A stretch of DNA of 64,000 nucleotides. Origin: Streptomyces sp. NBC_00539 (GTDB lineage Bacteria; Actinomycetota; Actinomycetes; Streptomycetales; Streptomycetaceae). Position 1 is the stretch's first letter. The number at the start of each line of letters is the position of its first letter. Below the pieces are notes generated by a model. That model was given only the letters and a program-made list of their open reading frames with translations. It did no database searches and was not told the DNA's origin. Shown here piece by piece: positions 43,123 through 51,336 of this stretch. The translations under genes were made by a program, and so were the position numbers. The stretch lies in contig NZ_CP107811.1 in the NCBI RefSeq assembly GCF_036346105.1, positions 3,600,501 to 3,664,500 of the forward strand, read 5' to 3'.

Positions 43123-44748
43123 ATGGCACCCGAACCCGACGGAACCGGCGCCGGGATGGCCGAGGATCCTGAGCATTGGGGCGCAGGCGGCCTGGTGGGC
43201 GACGGCCGCTACCGCCTCACGCACCGCCTCGGACGAGGCGGTATGGCGGAGGTGTTCGCCGCCGAGGACGTCCGGCTGGGCCGCACCGTCGCCGTGAAGC
43301 TGCTGCGCGCCGACCTCGCCGAGGACCCGGTGTCCAAGGCCCGCTTCACCCGCGAGGCACAGTCGGTCGCCGGGCTCAACCACCATGCCGTCGTCGCGGT
43401 CTACGACTCGGGCGAGGACCGGGTCGGCCCGAACGTCGTCCCGTACATCGTCATGGAGCTGGTCGAAGGCCGCACCATCCGCGAGCTGCTGATCAGCGCG
43501 GAGGCCCCGGGGCCGGAGCAGGCGCTGATCATCGTGTCGGGCGTGCTGGAAGCGCTCGCGTACTCGCACCAGCACGGCATCGTGCACCGCGACATCAAGC
43601 CCGCGAACGTCATCATCACCAACACCGGTGCGGTGAAGGTGATGGACTTCGGCATCGCGCGCGCCCTGCACGGCGCGCAGTCGACGATGACCCAGACCGG
43701 CATGGTCATGGGCACTCCCCAGTACCTGTCGCCCGAACAGGCCCTCGGCAAGGCCGTGGACCACCGCTCGGACCTGTACGCGACCGGCTGCCTGCTGTAC
43801 GAACTCCTCGCGCTGCGGCCCCCCTTCACCGGTGAGACGCCGCTGTCGGTGGTCTACCAGCACGTCCAGGACGTACCGGTCCCGCCGTCCCAGCTGCCCG
43901 AGGGCCAGCACATCCCGCAGGAGCTCGACGGCCTGGTCATGCGCTCCCTGGCGAAGGACCCGGACGACCGGTTCCAGAGCGCCGAGGAGATGCGCGCACT
44001 GGTCCAGTACGCGCTGCAGATGCTCCAGGAGCAGGGGCCCAACTCCGGTACGTGGAACACCGGTCCGGTCACCATGGCGCTGCCGCACGGGCAGGCCGGC
44101 GGTGGCGCCCCGACGACGCCGATGCGCGGACCCGGCGGGCCGCGCCCGCCGTACGGCCAGAACGCCACGACCTCGCAGTTCCAGCGGCCGATGGTGCCCG
44201 CGCTGAACCCGGACGACGGCACGGCCTTCCCGGGTGGCGGTGGCCGCGGCGGGCACGGCCAGGGCCAGGGCGGCGGTTACGGCCCGGGCGGCGGCTACGA
44301 CGGCTATGACGGCTACGACGACCGCCGGGGCGGCAGCCGCTGGAAGATGTGGGTGTTCGCGGTCCTCGCGGTCCTCGCGATCGCCGGCGGCATCGCCTAC
44401 GCCGTCAAGACGGTGGGCGGCGGCGGTGGCGGCGGCAACAAGCCGAGCACCACGACCAGCAGTTCCCCGAACGCCTCGCAGAGCTCCTCCTCCTCTTCGG
44501 AGACCACCCCCTCCACGGAGCCCTCGGACTCCTCGGATTCGAGCGAAGAGCCCACCTACAAGCCGACCCCGGGCCGCACCAAGTACACGCCGAGCACCAC
44601 GCCGACGCCGTCGACGGAGCCGACGGCCTCGGAGAAGCCGACGGAAACGGAAAAGCCCCCGACCTCGGACAAGCCGACGCCGTCGGAGAAGCCGACGAAG
44701 CCGACCGCGCCGCCCACCGGCGGCGCGGTGAACAACGAAGGCGAATAG
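43123..44748 (+). CDS. Transmembrane Ser/Thr protein kinase with Thr/Ser/Pro/Lys-rich tail
   Basis: 541 residues. The kinase domain (about 30-290) has Lys59 in VAVK, HRDIKPAN with Asp157, and DFG with Asp175. A Gly/Gln-rich cytoplasmic linker precedes one membrane helix (about 407-428, MWVFAVLAVLAIAGGIAYAV). The extracellular part is a disordered Ser/Thr/Glu/Pro/Lys stretch (TEKPTETEKPPTSDKPT-like) with no PASTA repeat, so it should not bind peptidoglycan as PknB does. Two kinases back to back suggest a shared control region. Terminated by the hairpin at 44776. Confidence 0.93.
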   Translation: MAPEPDGTGAGMAEDPEHWGAGGLVGDGRYRLTHRLGRGGMAEVFAAEDVRLGRTVAVKLLRADLAEDPVSKARFTREAQSVAGLNHHAVVAVYDSGEDRVGPNVVPYIVMELVEGRTIRELLISAEAPGPEQALIIVSGVLEALAYSHQHGIVHRDIKPANVIITNTGAVKVMDFGIARALHGAQSTMTQTGMVMGTPQYLSPEQALGKAVDHRSDLYATGCLLYELLALRPPFTGETPLSVVYQHVQDVPVPPSQLPEGQHIPQELDGLVMRSLAKDPDDRFQSAEEMRALVQYALQMLQEQGPNSGTWNTGPVTMALPHGQAGGGAPTTPMRGPGGPRPPYGQNATTSQFQRPMVPALNPDDGTAFPGGGGRGGHGQGQGGGYGPGGGYDGYDGYDDRRGGSRWKMWVFAVLAVLAIAGGIAYAVKTVGGGGGGGNKPSTTTSSSPNASQSSSSSSETTPSTEPSDSSDSSEEPTYKPTPGRTKYTPSTTPTPSTEPTASEKPTETEKPPTSDKPTPSEKPTKPTAPPTGGAVNNEGE

Positions 44749-44775
44749 GGACGGTCATACGACGGTCACAGGAAC

Positions 44776-44805
44776 GGGCCCGACGGAAGGATTTCCGCCG
44801 GGCCC
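44776..44805 (+). terminator. Terminator of the second kinase gene
   Basis: GGGCCCGACGGAA (44776-44788) pairs with TTCCGCCGGGCCC (44793-44805) with one A-C mismatch and a GGAT loop; the sequence then reads GGCCCTTTT. It lies 28 bp after the kinase stop. Confidence 0.75.
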
Positions 44806-44910
44806 GGCCCTTTTCCGCTTGCAGACCTCCCGGCCGCCGACCAACGCGGCCGGCTCCGGGTCCTGAATGGAATCGCGTTCGCGTGCTGCTCGCGCGCCCC
44901 TCGAACGGCA

Positions 44911-44977
44911 CTCGCGCCGCGGTCGTACGCCCTCGCGCACCGCTCGCGCCGCGGTCGTACGCCCTCGCGCACCGCTC
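44911..44977. repeat. Short direct repeat in the kinase / response-regulator spacer
   Basis: A 35-bp sequence beginning CTCGCGCCGCGGTCGTACGC occurs at 44911-44945 and again at 44943-44977, a 32-bp period with 3 bp overlap, followed by a partial third unit. No gene is supported here. It is downstream of the terminator and between convergent genes. Confidence 0.8.
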
Positions 44978-45019
44978 ACGCACCGCTCGCGCGCCGGTGG
45001 GAGGTGCCGGCCTCCTCGG

Positions 45020-45700
45020 CTAGACGCGCTTCTCCGCCTGGAGGCGCGCCACGTACGCCGCCGCCTGCGAGCGCCGCTCCATGCCGAGTTTCGACAGCAG
45101 GCTGGAGACGTAGTTCTTGATGGTCTTCTCGGCCAGGTGCAGCCGCTCGCCGATGACGCGGTTCGTCAGCCCCTCGCCGATCAGGTCGAGGATCTTGCGC
45201 TCCTGTTCGGTGAGGTGCGACAGCCGGTCGTCGCCCCTGCCGTTGTTGCCGTCGCGCAGCCGCTCCAGTACCCGCGCGGTGGCCACCGGGTCCAGCAGCG
45301 ACTTGCCCTCCGCGACGTCCCGTACCGCGCTGAGCAGCTCGTTCCCGCGGATGGCTTTCAGCACGTACCCCGAGGCGCCGGCCATGATCGCGTCGAACAG
45401 GGCTTCGTCGTCCGCGAACGAGGTGAGCATCAGGCACTTGATGCCCTCGTCCTGCGAGCGCACCTCCCGGCACACCTCCACCCCGCTGCCGTCCGGTAGC
45501 CGCACGTCGAGGACCGCGACGTCGGGGCGGGTCGCCGGGATCCGCACCATCGCGTCGGCGGCCGTACCCGCCTCGCCCACGATTTCGATGTCGTCTTCCA
45601 CGGACAGCAGCTCATGCACTCCCCGGCGTACCACTTCGTGGTCGTCCAGGAGGAATACCTTGATTTTACCGTTTTCGGGCACGGAGTCAGTTTCACACAC
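45020..45700 (-). CDS. NarL/LuxR family response regulator
   Basis: 226 residues. The receiver domain has acidic pocket Asp19-Asp20, phosphoacceptor Asp65 in VAVLDVRLPDGSG, and the YVLKA switch Lys. The C-terminal LuxR helix-turn-helix has LTEQERKILDLIGEGLTNRVIGERLHLAEKTIKNYVSSLLSKL. The sequence resembles DevR/DosR-type regulators. No histidine kinase is adjacent, so it is an orphan here; it is divergent from the second bkd operon. The GTG start has GGAAGGGG upstream. Confidence 0.93.
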   Translation of the reverse strand: MCETDSVPENGKIKVFLLDDHEVVRRGVHELLSVEDDIEIVGEAGTAADAMVRIPATRPDVAVLDVRLPDGSGVEVCREVRSQDEGIKCLMLTSFADDEALFDAIMAGASGYVLKAIRGNELLSAVRDVAEGKSLLDPVATARVLERLRDGNNGRGDDRLSHLTEQERKILDLIGEGLTNRVIGERLHLAEKTIKNYVSSLLSKLGMERRSQAAAYVARLQAEKRV

Positions 45701-46007
45701 TCACCCCTTCCCTGCCGCAGTTACCCGGGATAACGTGCCGTTGTTCCGGCCCCCTGCAAGGCTGTGACCAGTGGTTGTTCCCGCCGCCGCCGATTTACTT
45801 GGATATCCAAGCAAAATCGCAGGTCAAACGGGGTTTCGCAGTTATGCGAGGCACTGGGTAACGTGCATTGCGCAGGGCACTCGCCGGGGCACCTGTCACG
45901 CCTGAATCCCGTACCTTCCTCGCACCCACCCCGTGCGCGGGTACGCATGCAGGTGAGCCGCACTGGACCCCGGAGAACCCGGGTGCCGGACCGACGGAGG
46001 AGCACAC
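45701..46007. other. 307-bp divergent spacer between response regulator and second bkd operon
   Basis: No gene is supported. It contains the palindrome CTTGGATATCCAAG (45798-45811), the AT-richest stretch of the neighbourhood around 45790-45850, and a GGAGGAG ribosome-binding site before the E1alpha GTG. Promoters for both flanking genes must lie here. Confidence 0.7.
45798..45811. promoter_or_regulatory. Perfect 14-bp palindrome, candidate operator
   Basis: CTTGGATATCCAAG is completely self-complementary and centred 104 bp from the response-regulator start and 203 bp from the E1alpha start. It sits in an unusually AT-rich patch for this genome, which suggests a regulator site in the promoter region. 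Confidence 0.55.
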
Positions 46008-47207
46008 GTGACCGTGGAGAGCACTGCCGCGCGCAAGCCGCGACGCAGCAGCGGCACCAAGCGGGCGGCCGGCGCCGATAGCGCCCGCAAGACCGCCGTT
46101 GCCACCGCACAGCCGCACGACGCCGAGCCTCAGCTCGTACAGCTGCTGACGCCCGAGGGAGAACGGGTCGAGAGCGCCGACAGCGCGCAGTTCGCCCCCT
46201 TCGTCGCCGACATCACCACCGAGGACCTGCGCGGGCTCTACCGCGACATGGTCCTGACCCGCCGTTTCGACGGTGAGGCGACCGCCCTGCAGCGTCAGGG
46301 CGAGCTGGGCCTGTGGGCCTCGCTCCTCGGTCAGGAAGCCGCGCAGATCGGCTCCGGCCGGGCGCTGCGCGACGACGACTACGTCTTCCCCACCTACCGT
46401 GAACACGGTGTGGCCTGGTGCCGCGGGGTCGACCCGACCAACCTGCTCGGCATGTTCCGCGGCGTGAACCACGGTGGCTGGGACCCGAACACCAACAACT
46501 TCCACCTGTACACGATCGTCATCGGCTCCCAGACGCTGCACGCGACCGGGTACGCGATGGGCGTGGCCAAGGACGGCGCGGACTCCGCGGTCATCGCCTA
46601 TTTCGGTGACGGCGCGTCCAGCCAGGGTGACGTCGCCGAGGCGTTCACCTTCTCGGCGGTGTACAACTCCCCGGTCGTGTTCTTCTGCCAGAACAACCAG
46701 TGGGCGATCTCCGAGCCCACCGAGCGCCAGATGCGCGTGCCGCTCTACCAGCGGGCCCAGGGCTTCGGCTTCCCGGGCGTGCGCGTCGACGGCAACGACG
46801 TCCTGGCCTGCCTGGCGGTCACCCGCTGGGCGCTGGAGCGGGCGCGCAACGGCGAGGGTCCGACGCTGGTCGAGGCGTTCACGTACCGCATGGGCGCGCA
46901 CACCACCTCCGACGACCCGACGAAGTACCGGCGCGACGAGGAGACGGCGGCCTGGGAGGCCAAGGACCCGATCCTGCGCCTCAAGGCCCACCTCCTGGCG
47001 ACGGGCGGCGCCGACGAGGCGTTCTTCGCGCAGCTGGAGGAGGAGAGCGAGACGCTGGGCAAGCGGGTGCGCGAGGTCGTGCGCGCCATGCCCGACCCGG
47101 ACACCATGGCGATCTTCGAGAACGTCTACGCGGACGGGCACGCGCTCGTCGACGAGGAGCGCGCCCAGTTCGCCGCCTACCTCGCGTCCTTCGAAGGCGG
47201 GGAGTGA
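46008..47207 (+). CDS. bkdA: 2-oxoacid dehydrogenase E1 alpha subunit, second cluster
   Basis: 399 residues, with a 60-residue Lys/Arg/Ala-rich N-terminal extension absent from the first cluster's subunit. The ThDP motif is FGDGASSQGDVAEAFTF...QNNQ, and GQEAAQIGSGRALRDDD and RMGAHTTSDDPTKYRR match E1alpha. A GGAGGAG ribosome-binding site lies 7 nt before the GTG. The symbol follows the streptomycete bkdABC naming by analogy. The substrate set (branched-chain oxoacids versus others) cannot be told from sequence. Confidence 0.9.
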   Translation: MTVESTAARKPRRSSGTKRAAGADSARKTAVATAQPHDAEPQLVQLLTPEGERVESADSAQFAPFVADITTEDLRGLYRDMVLTRRFDGEATALQRQGELGLWASLLGQEAAQIGSGRALRDDDYVFPTYREHGVAWCRGVDPTNLLGMFRGVNHGGWDPNTNNFHLYTIVIGSQTLHATGYAMGVAKDGADSAVIAYFGDGASSQGDVAEAFTFSAVYNSPVVFFCQNNQWAISEPTERQMRVPLYQRAQGFGFPGVRVDGNDVLACLAVTRWALERARNGEGPTLVEAFTYRMGAHTTSDDPTKYRRDEETAAWEAKDPILRLKAHLLATGGADEAFFAQLEEESETLGKRVREVVRAMPDPDTMAIFENVYADGHALVDEERAQFAAYLASFEGGE

Positions 47208-47212
47208 CCACC

Positions 47213-48193
47213 ATGGCCGTACAGAAGCTGACCATCGCGAAGGCGCTCAACGACTCGTTGCGCAAGGCCCTGGAGACCGACCCCAAGGTCCTGATCATGG
47301 GTGAGGACGTCGGCAAGCTCGGCGGCGTCTTCCGCATCACCGACGGCCTGCAGAAGGACTTCGGCGAGGAGCGGGTCATCGACACCCCGCTCGCCGAGTC
47401 CGGCATCGTCGGCACGGCGATCGGCCTGGCGCTGCGCGGGTACCGGCCCGTCGTGGAGATCCAGTTCGACGGGTTCGTCTTCCCCGCCTACGACCAGATC
47501 GTCACGCAGCTCGCGAAGATGCACGCGCGCTCGCTCGGCAAGATCAAGATGCCGGTCGTCATCCGCATCCCCTACGCGGGCGGCATCGGCGCGGTCGAGC
47601 ACCACAGCGAATCCCCGGAGACGCTGTTCGCGCACGTCCCGGGCCTCAAGGTGGTCTCCCCGTCGAACGCGAGCGACGCCTACTGGATGCTCCAGCAGGC
47701 GATCCTCAGCGACGACCCGGTGATCTTCTTCGAGCCGAAGCGGCGCTACTGGGACAAGGGCGAGGTCGATGTCGACGCGATCCCGGACGCCCTGCACGCC
47801 GCCCGCGTGGCGCGCGCCGGCACGGACCTCACCCTGGCCGCCTACGGCCCGATGGTGAAGGTCTGCCTGGAGGCGGCGGCCGCGGCGGCCGAGGAGGGCA
47901 AGTCGGTGGAGGTCGTCGACCTGCGGTCGATGTCCCCGATCGACTTCGACGGTCTGCAGGCTTCGGTGGAGCGCACCCGCCGCCTGGTCATCGTCCACGA
48001 GGCGCCGGTGTTCCTGGGCGTGGGTTCGGAGATCGCCGCGCGCATCACGGAGCGGTGCTTCTACCACCTGGAGGCGCCGGTGCTGCGCGTGGGCGGGTTC
48101 CACGCCCCGTACCCGCCGGCCCGCCTGGAGGACGAGTACCTGCCGGGCCTGGACAGGGTGCTCGACGCCGTCGACCGCTCGCTGGCGTACTGA
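47213..48193 (+). CDS. bkdB: 2-oxoacid dehydrogenase E1 beta subunit, second cluster
   Basis: 326 residues. Contains MGEDVGKLGGVFRITDGL, FGEERVIDTPLAESGI and VEHHSESPETLFAHVPGL, parallel to the first cluster's E1beta. Starts 6 bp after the E1alpha stop, with GGGGAGTGACCACC acting as the ribosome-binding region. Confidence 0.93.
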   Translation: MAVQKLTIAKALNDSLRKALETDPKVLIMGEDVGKLGGVFRITDGLQKDFGEERVIDTPLAESGIVGTAIGLALRGYRPVVEIQFDGFVFPAYDQIVTQLAKMHARSLGKIKMPVVIRIPYAGGIGAVEHHSESPETLFAHVPGLKVVSPSNASDAYWMLQQAILSDDPVIFFEPKRRYWDKGEVDVDAIPDALHAARVARAGTDLTLAAYGPMVKVCLEAAAAAAEEGKSVEVVDLRSMSPIDFDGLQASVERTRRLVIVHEAPVFLGVGSEIAARITERCFYHLEAPVLRVGGFHAPYPPARLEDEYLPGLDRVLDAVDRSLAY

Positions 48194-48205
48194 GGAGCCA
48201 CGTTC

Positions 48206-49699
48206 ATGACCATCCGCGAATTCAAGATGCCCGACGTGGGCGAGGGCCTCACCGAGGCCGAGATCCTCAAGTGGTACGTCCAGCCGGGTGACACCGTCAC
48301 CGACGGGCAGGTCGTCTGCGAGGTCGAGACCGCGAAGGCGGCCGTGGAGCTGCCGATTCCGTTCGACGGGACCGTGCACGCGCTGCTCTTCGAGGAGGGC
48401 ACCACGGTCGACGTCGGCCAGGTGATCATCTCGGTGCAGACGGAAGGCCCGGCCGCCGAGGCCCCGGCACAGGAGGTGGCGGCCCCGGCCGCCGCCGAGG
48501 AGCCGGCCGCCGAGGCGCGCCAGCCCGTCCTGGTGGGCTACGGCGTGTCCACGGCCTCGACGAAGCGCCGGCCGCGCAAGGCCGCCGCGGAGGCGGGAGC
48601 GGGCTCGGCGGCCGCCCCGGCGGCGTCCGCCGCCCCGGCCGCTGTTCCGGCCGCCACCGCCGTTCCCGCGCAGAACGGGACCGGCGCGCTGAACGGCAAC
48701 GGCAATGGCAATGGCAACGGCACGATGGCCGGGGGCGCCGAGCGTCCCCTGGCCAAGCCGCCGGTGCGCAAGCTCGCCAAGGACCTCGGCATCGACCTCG
48801 CCTCGGTGGTCCCCACCGGCGAGGGCGGCGTCGTGACCCGCGAGGACGTGCACGCGGCCGCCGCGGCCGCCGTCGCCCCGCAGACCGCTCCGGCCGCTCC
48901 GGCAGCCGCACCGGCCGCCGCGGCACCGGCCCCGGCCGCCGCGGCACCGGCCCCGGCCGCCGCACAGGCACCCGCCCAGGCCCCCGCCGGGGCGACGGCG
49001 CGCGAGACCCGCATCCCGGTCAAGGGCGTCCGCAAGGTCACCGCCCAGGCCATGGTCGGCTCCGCCTTCACCGCGCCGCACGTCACCGAGTTCATCACCC
49101 TCGACGTGACGCGCACGATGAAGCTGGTCCAGCAGCTCAAGGACGACCCGGACCTCGCCGGTCTGCGGATCAACCCGCTGCTCCTCATCGCCAAGGCGGT
49201 GCTCGTGGCCGTCCGCCGCAACCCGGACGTCAACGCGTCCTGGGACGAGGCGGCCCAGGAGATCGTGCTCAAGCACTACGTCAACCTCGGCATCGCTGCG
49301 GCCACCCCGCGCGGCCTGATCGTCCCGAACATCAAGGACGCCCACGCCAAGACGCTGCCCGAGCTGTCGACGGCCCTGTCCGAGCTGGTCGCCACGGCCC
49401 GCGACGGCAAGACCTCCCCGGCCGACATGCAGAACGGCACGATCACCATCACCAACGTCGGCGTCTTCGGCGTCGACACCGGGACGCCCATCATCAACCC
49501 GGGCGAGTCCGCGATCCTCGCGGTCGGTGCGATCAAGCTCCAGCCGTGGGTCCACAAGGGCAAGGTCAAGCCGCGCCAGGTCACCACGCTGGCGCTGTCC
49601 TTCGACCACCGTCTGATCGACGGCGAGCTCGGATCCCGCTTCCTGGCCGACATCGCGGCGGTCCTGGAACACCCCCGCCGCCTCGTCACCTGGTCGTAA
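48206..49699 (+). CDS. bkdC: Dihydrolipoamide acyltransferase E2, second cluster
   Basis: 497 residues. The N-terminal lipoyl domain has Lys44 in ETAKA. A long Ala/Pro linker surrounds a subunit-binding domain (PPVRKLAKDLGIDLASVVPT). The C-terminal catalytic domain has FDHRLIDG. It is longer than the first cluster's E2 mainly because of the linkers (Asn-Gly-rich NGNGNGNG and Ala/Pro repeats). GAGGAG precedes the ATG. Confidence 0.93.
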   Translation: MTIREFKMPDVGEGLTEAEILKWYVQPGDTVTDGQVVCEVETAKAAVELPIPFDGTVHALLFEEGTTVDVGQVIISVQTEGPAAEAPAQEVAAPAAAEEPAAEARQPVLVGYGVSTASTKRRPRKAAAEAGAGSAAAPAASAAPAAVPAATAVPAQNGTGALNGNGNGNGNGTMAGGAERPLAKPPVRKLAKDLGIDLASVVPTGEGGVVTREDVHAAAAAAVAPQTAPAAPAAAPAAAAPAPAAAAPAPAAAQAPAQAPAGATARETRIPVKGVRKVTAQAMVGSAFTAPHVTEFITLDVTRTMKLVQQLKDDPDLAGLRINPLLLIAKAVLVAVRRNPDVNASWDEAAQEIVLKHYVNLGIAAATPRGLIVPNIKDAHAKTLPELSTALSELVATARDGKTSPADMQNGTITITNVGVFGVDTGTPIINPGESAILAVGAIKLQPWVHKGKVKPRQVTTLALSFDHRLIDGELGSRFLADIAAVLEHPRRLVTWS

Positions 49700-49721
49700 C
49701 GCACAGGAGAACGCACGCGGC

Positions 49722-49760
49722 GCCGGTGGCCGGGCCCCTTCGGGGAGCCCGGCCACCGGC
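49722..49760 (+). terminator. Strong terminator of the second bkd operon
   Basis: A 14-bp perfect stem (49722-49735 with 49747-49760), an A bulge, then CCC/GGG closed by a TTCG tetraloop. It lies 22 bp after the E2 stop. Confidence 0.85.
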
Positions 49761-49816
49761 CGTTCGGGCGCGGAAAACTGCTGGCCGACGGCCCCACCCT
49801 GCCCGATCATCGGCGG

Positions 49817-50755
49817 ATGATCTTCCGCGCTGCGACCGCAGACCCCACGGACATCGACCGCGTCCTCACCTACCCCGCCGACGGCCCCGTCGACGCGCTC
49901 GCCGCCGACCGCATCCGGGAGGAGCTGGCGGCGGGCCGGATGCGCCCCGAGTGGGTCTGGTTCGCCGAGGACGAGGGCGGCGAGGTCCTCGCCCGCGCCC
50001 TGTGGTGGGGCCGGGAGGACAGCGAGCGGCCCGTCGCTCTGGACTGCCTCCAGGTCCGGGCCACCGTCGACGATCCGGCCACCGTCGCCGCCGGCCTGCT
50101 CGCCGCCGGACACGCGGCCTTCGGGGTCCTGCCCCTCTACAACGCCTCCCTGCCCCGCGACTGGCGCGCCCGCCCCGACGTCGTCGAAGCCGTCGCCTGG
50201 CGTCGGGAGGCGGGGCGCAGGGCCGGGCTGACGAACGGGATCGAGCGCCTGCGCTACGAGTGGACCCCGGCCGCCGGGACCGCGGAGCCCACCGGGCGGC
50301 TGGTGTTCCGCGAGGGCACGGACGAGGAGTTCGTCGAAGCGTTCGCCCGCGTCTCGGCCGGGAGCCTGGACGCGCACACCCGGACCGAACTGCGCTCCAT
50401 GGACGCCGTGCAACTGGCCCGGGAGGACGTCGGGTTCTACCGCGACTGCCCGGGCGAACGCTCCTGGTGGCGGCTCGCGGAGCTCCCGGACGGCACCCTC
50501 GCCGGGTTCGCCGTTCCCTCGGCGACCCCCTACCACCGCAACGTCGGCTACCTCGGCGTCGTGCCCGAACAGCGCGGCAAGGGCCTGATCGACGAGATCC
50601 TCGCGGAGATCACCCGCTTCCACGCCGGTCAGGGCGCCCGCCGCATCACCGCGACCACGGACACCGTCAACGCCCCCATGGCCGCCGCCTTCGACCGCGC
50701 CGGCTACGAGGTCACGGAGATCCGCCTGGTCCTGGAAGGGCCGTCGCGGGCCTGA
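49817..50755 (+). CDS. GNAT family N-acetyltransferase
   Basis: 312 residues. Motif A of the acetyl-CoA binding fold is VGYLGVVPEQRGKGLIDEIL (about residues 247-266), followed by ATTDTVNAPMAAAFDRAGYE. The N-terminal half looks like a degenerate first GNAT domain (two-domain architecture). The target is unknown. A single-gene unit after the bkd terminator. Confidence 0.9.
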   Translation: MIFRAATADPTDIDRVLTYPADGPVDALAADRIREELAAGRMRPEWVWFAEDEGGEVLARALWWGREDSERPVALDCLQVRATVDDPATVAAGLLAAGHAAFGVLPLYNASLPRDWRARPDVVEAVAWRREAGRRAGLTNGIERLRYEWTPAAGTAEPTGRLVFREGTDEEFVEAFARVSAGSLDAHTRTELRSMDAVQLAREDVGFYRDCPGERSWWRLAELPDGTLAGFAVPSATPYHRNVGYLGVVPEQRGKGLIDEILAEITRFHAGQGARRITATTDTVNAPMAAAFDRAGYEVTEIRLVLEGPSRA

Positions 50756-50840
50756 CCGCAGGGCGGGCGGCTCCCGGCCGGGAGACGGGCGGCCCCGGCC
50801 GGGAGGGCGGCCCTGTGCCCTCCCCGGCTGCCGTAGGCGC

Positions 50841-51257
50841 CTAGCCGGCCTTGGTGGCGTTGCCGAGCACGTTCGTCGGGGTGATGCGCAGGACCACCCG
50901 TACGTTCTCCGCGGGCGCCTGCGCGTACTCCCGGCCCGCGCCCGGTCCCAGGTACTCCTCGGCGATCCGGACGGCGACGGTCCGCCCCGTGTCCTCGGAG
51001 ACCGAGGCGGTGCCGCGGATCTCCGCGTAGAGGAACGGGTTGGTCAGGTCGAAGACGGTCAGGCCGACCCGCGCGTCCCGGGCGATGTTCCGCTCCTTGC
51101 GGCGACCCTGCTCGGTGGAGACCAGCACGTCGTCGCCGTCCCGGGTCACCCACACCACCGAACTCTGCGGTCCGCCATCGGGGTTGAGCGTCGTCAGGAT
51201 GGCCGGATGCGGCGCGTCCAGCAGTTTGCGTACGGTGTCGTTCAGCTCAACGGTCAT
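50841..51257 (-). CDS. PPOX-class F420-dependent oxidoreductase
   Basis: 138-residue split-barrel flavin/deazaflavin-binding protein. Family hallmarks are LLDAPHPAILTTLNPDGGPQ, RKERNIARDARVGLTVFD and NPFLYAEIRGTASVSED. Members use F420 or FMN to reduce diverse substrates, and some bind but do not catalyse. The ATG at 51257 is preceded by TAGCCT at 7 nt and no ribosome-binding site, so a leaderless mRNA is likely. Confidence 0.9.
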   Translation of the reverse strand: MTVELNDTVRKLLDAPHPAILTTLNPDGGPQSSVVWVTRDGDDVLVSTEQGRRKERNIARDARVGLTVFDLTNPFLYAEIRGTASVSEDTGRTVAVRIAEEYLGPGAGREYAQAPAENVRVVLRITPTNVLGNATKAG

Positions 51258-51264
51258 GCCGCAC

Positions 51265-51270
51265 AGGCTA
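51265..51270 (-). promoter_or_regulatory. -10 element of a probable leaderless transcript (PPOX gene)
   Basis: TAGCCT on the minus strand, 7 nt before the ATG at 51257. Confidence 0.5.
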
Positions 51271-51336
51271 GTTGGCCGGCGCACGGCGGCGCGCCGGGTT
51301 CCGCGGCCCGCGGTGCGACTACCCGAGGTCCGCGCG

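Noticed and set aside
44911-44977. Possible CRISPR array
   Set aside because: Units overlap head to tail with no unique spacers, and no cas gene is present.
47177-50623. A 1,148-codon minus-strand frame
   Set aside because: Shadow of the second E1/E2 operon and the GNAT gene. It has no domain pattern and cuts through the strong terminator at 49722-49760.
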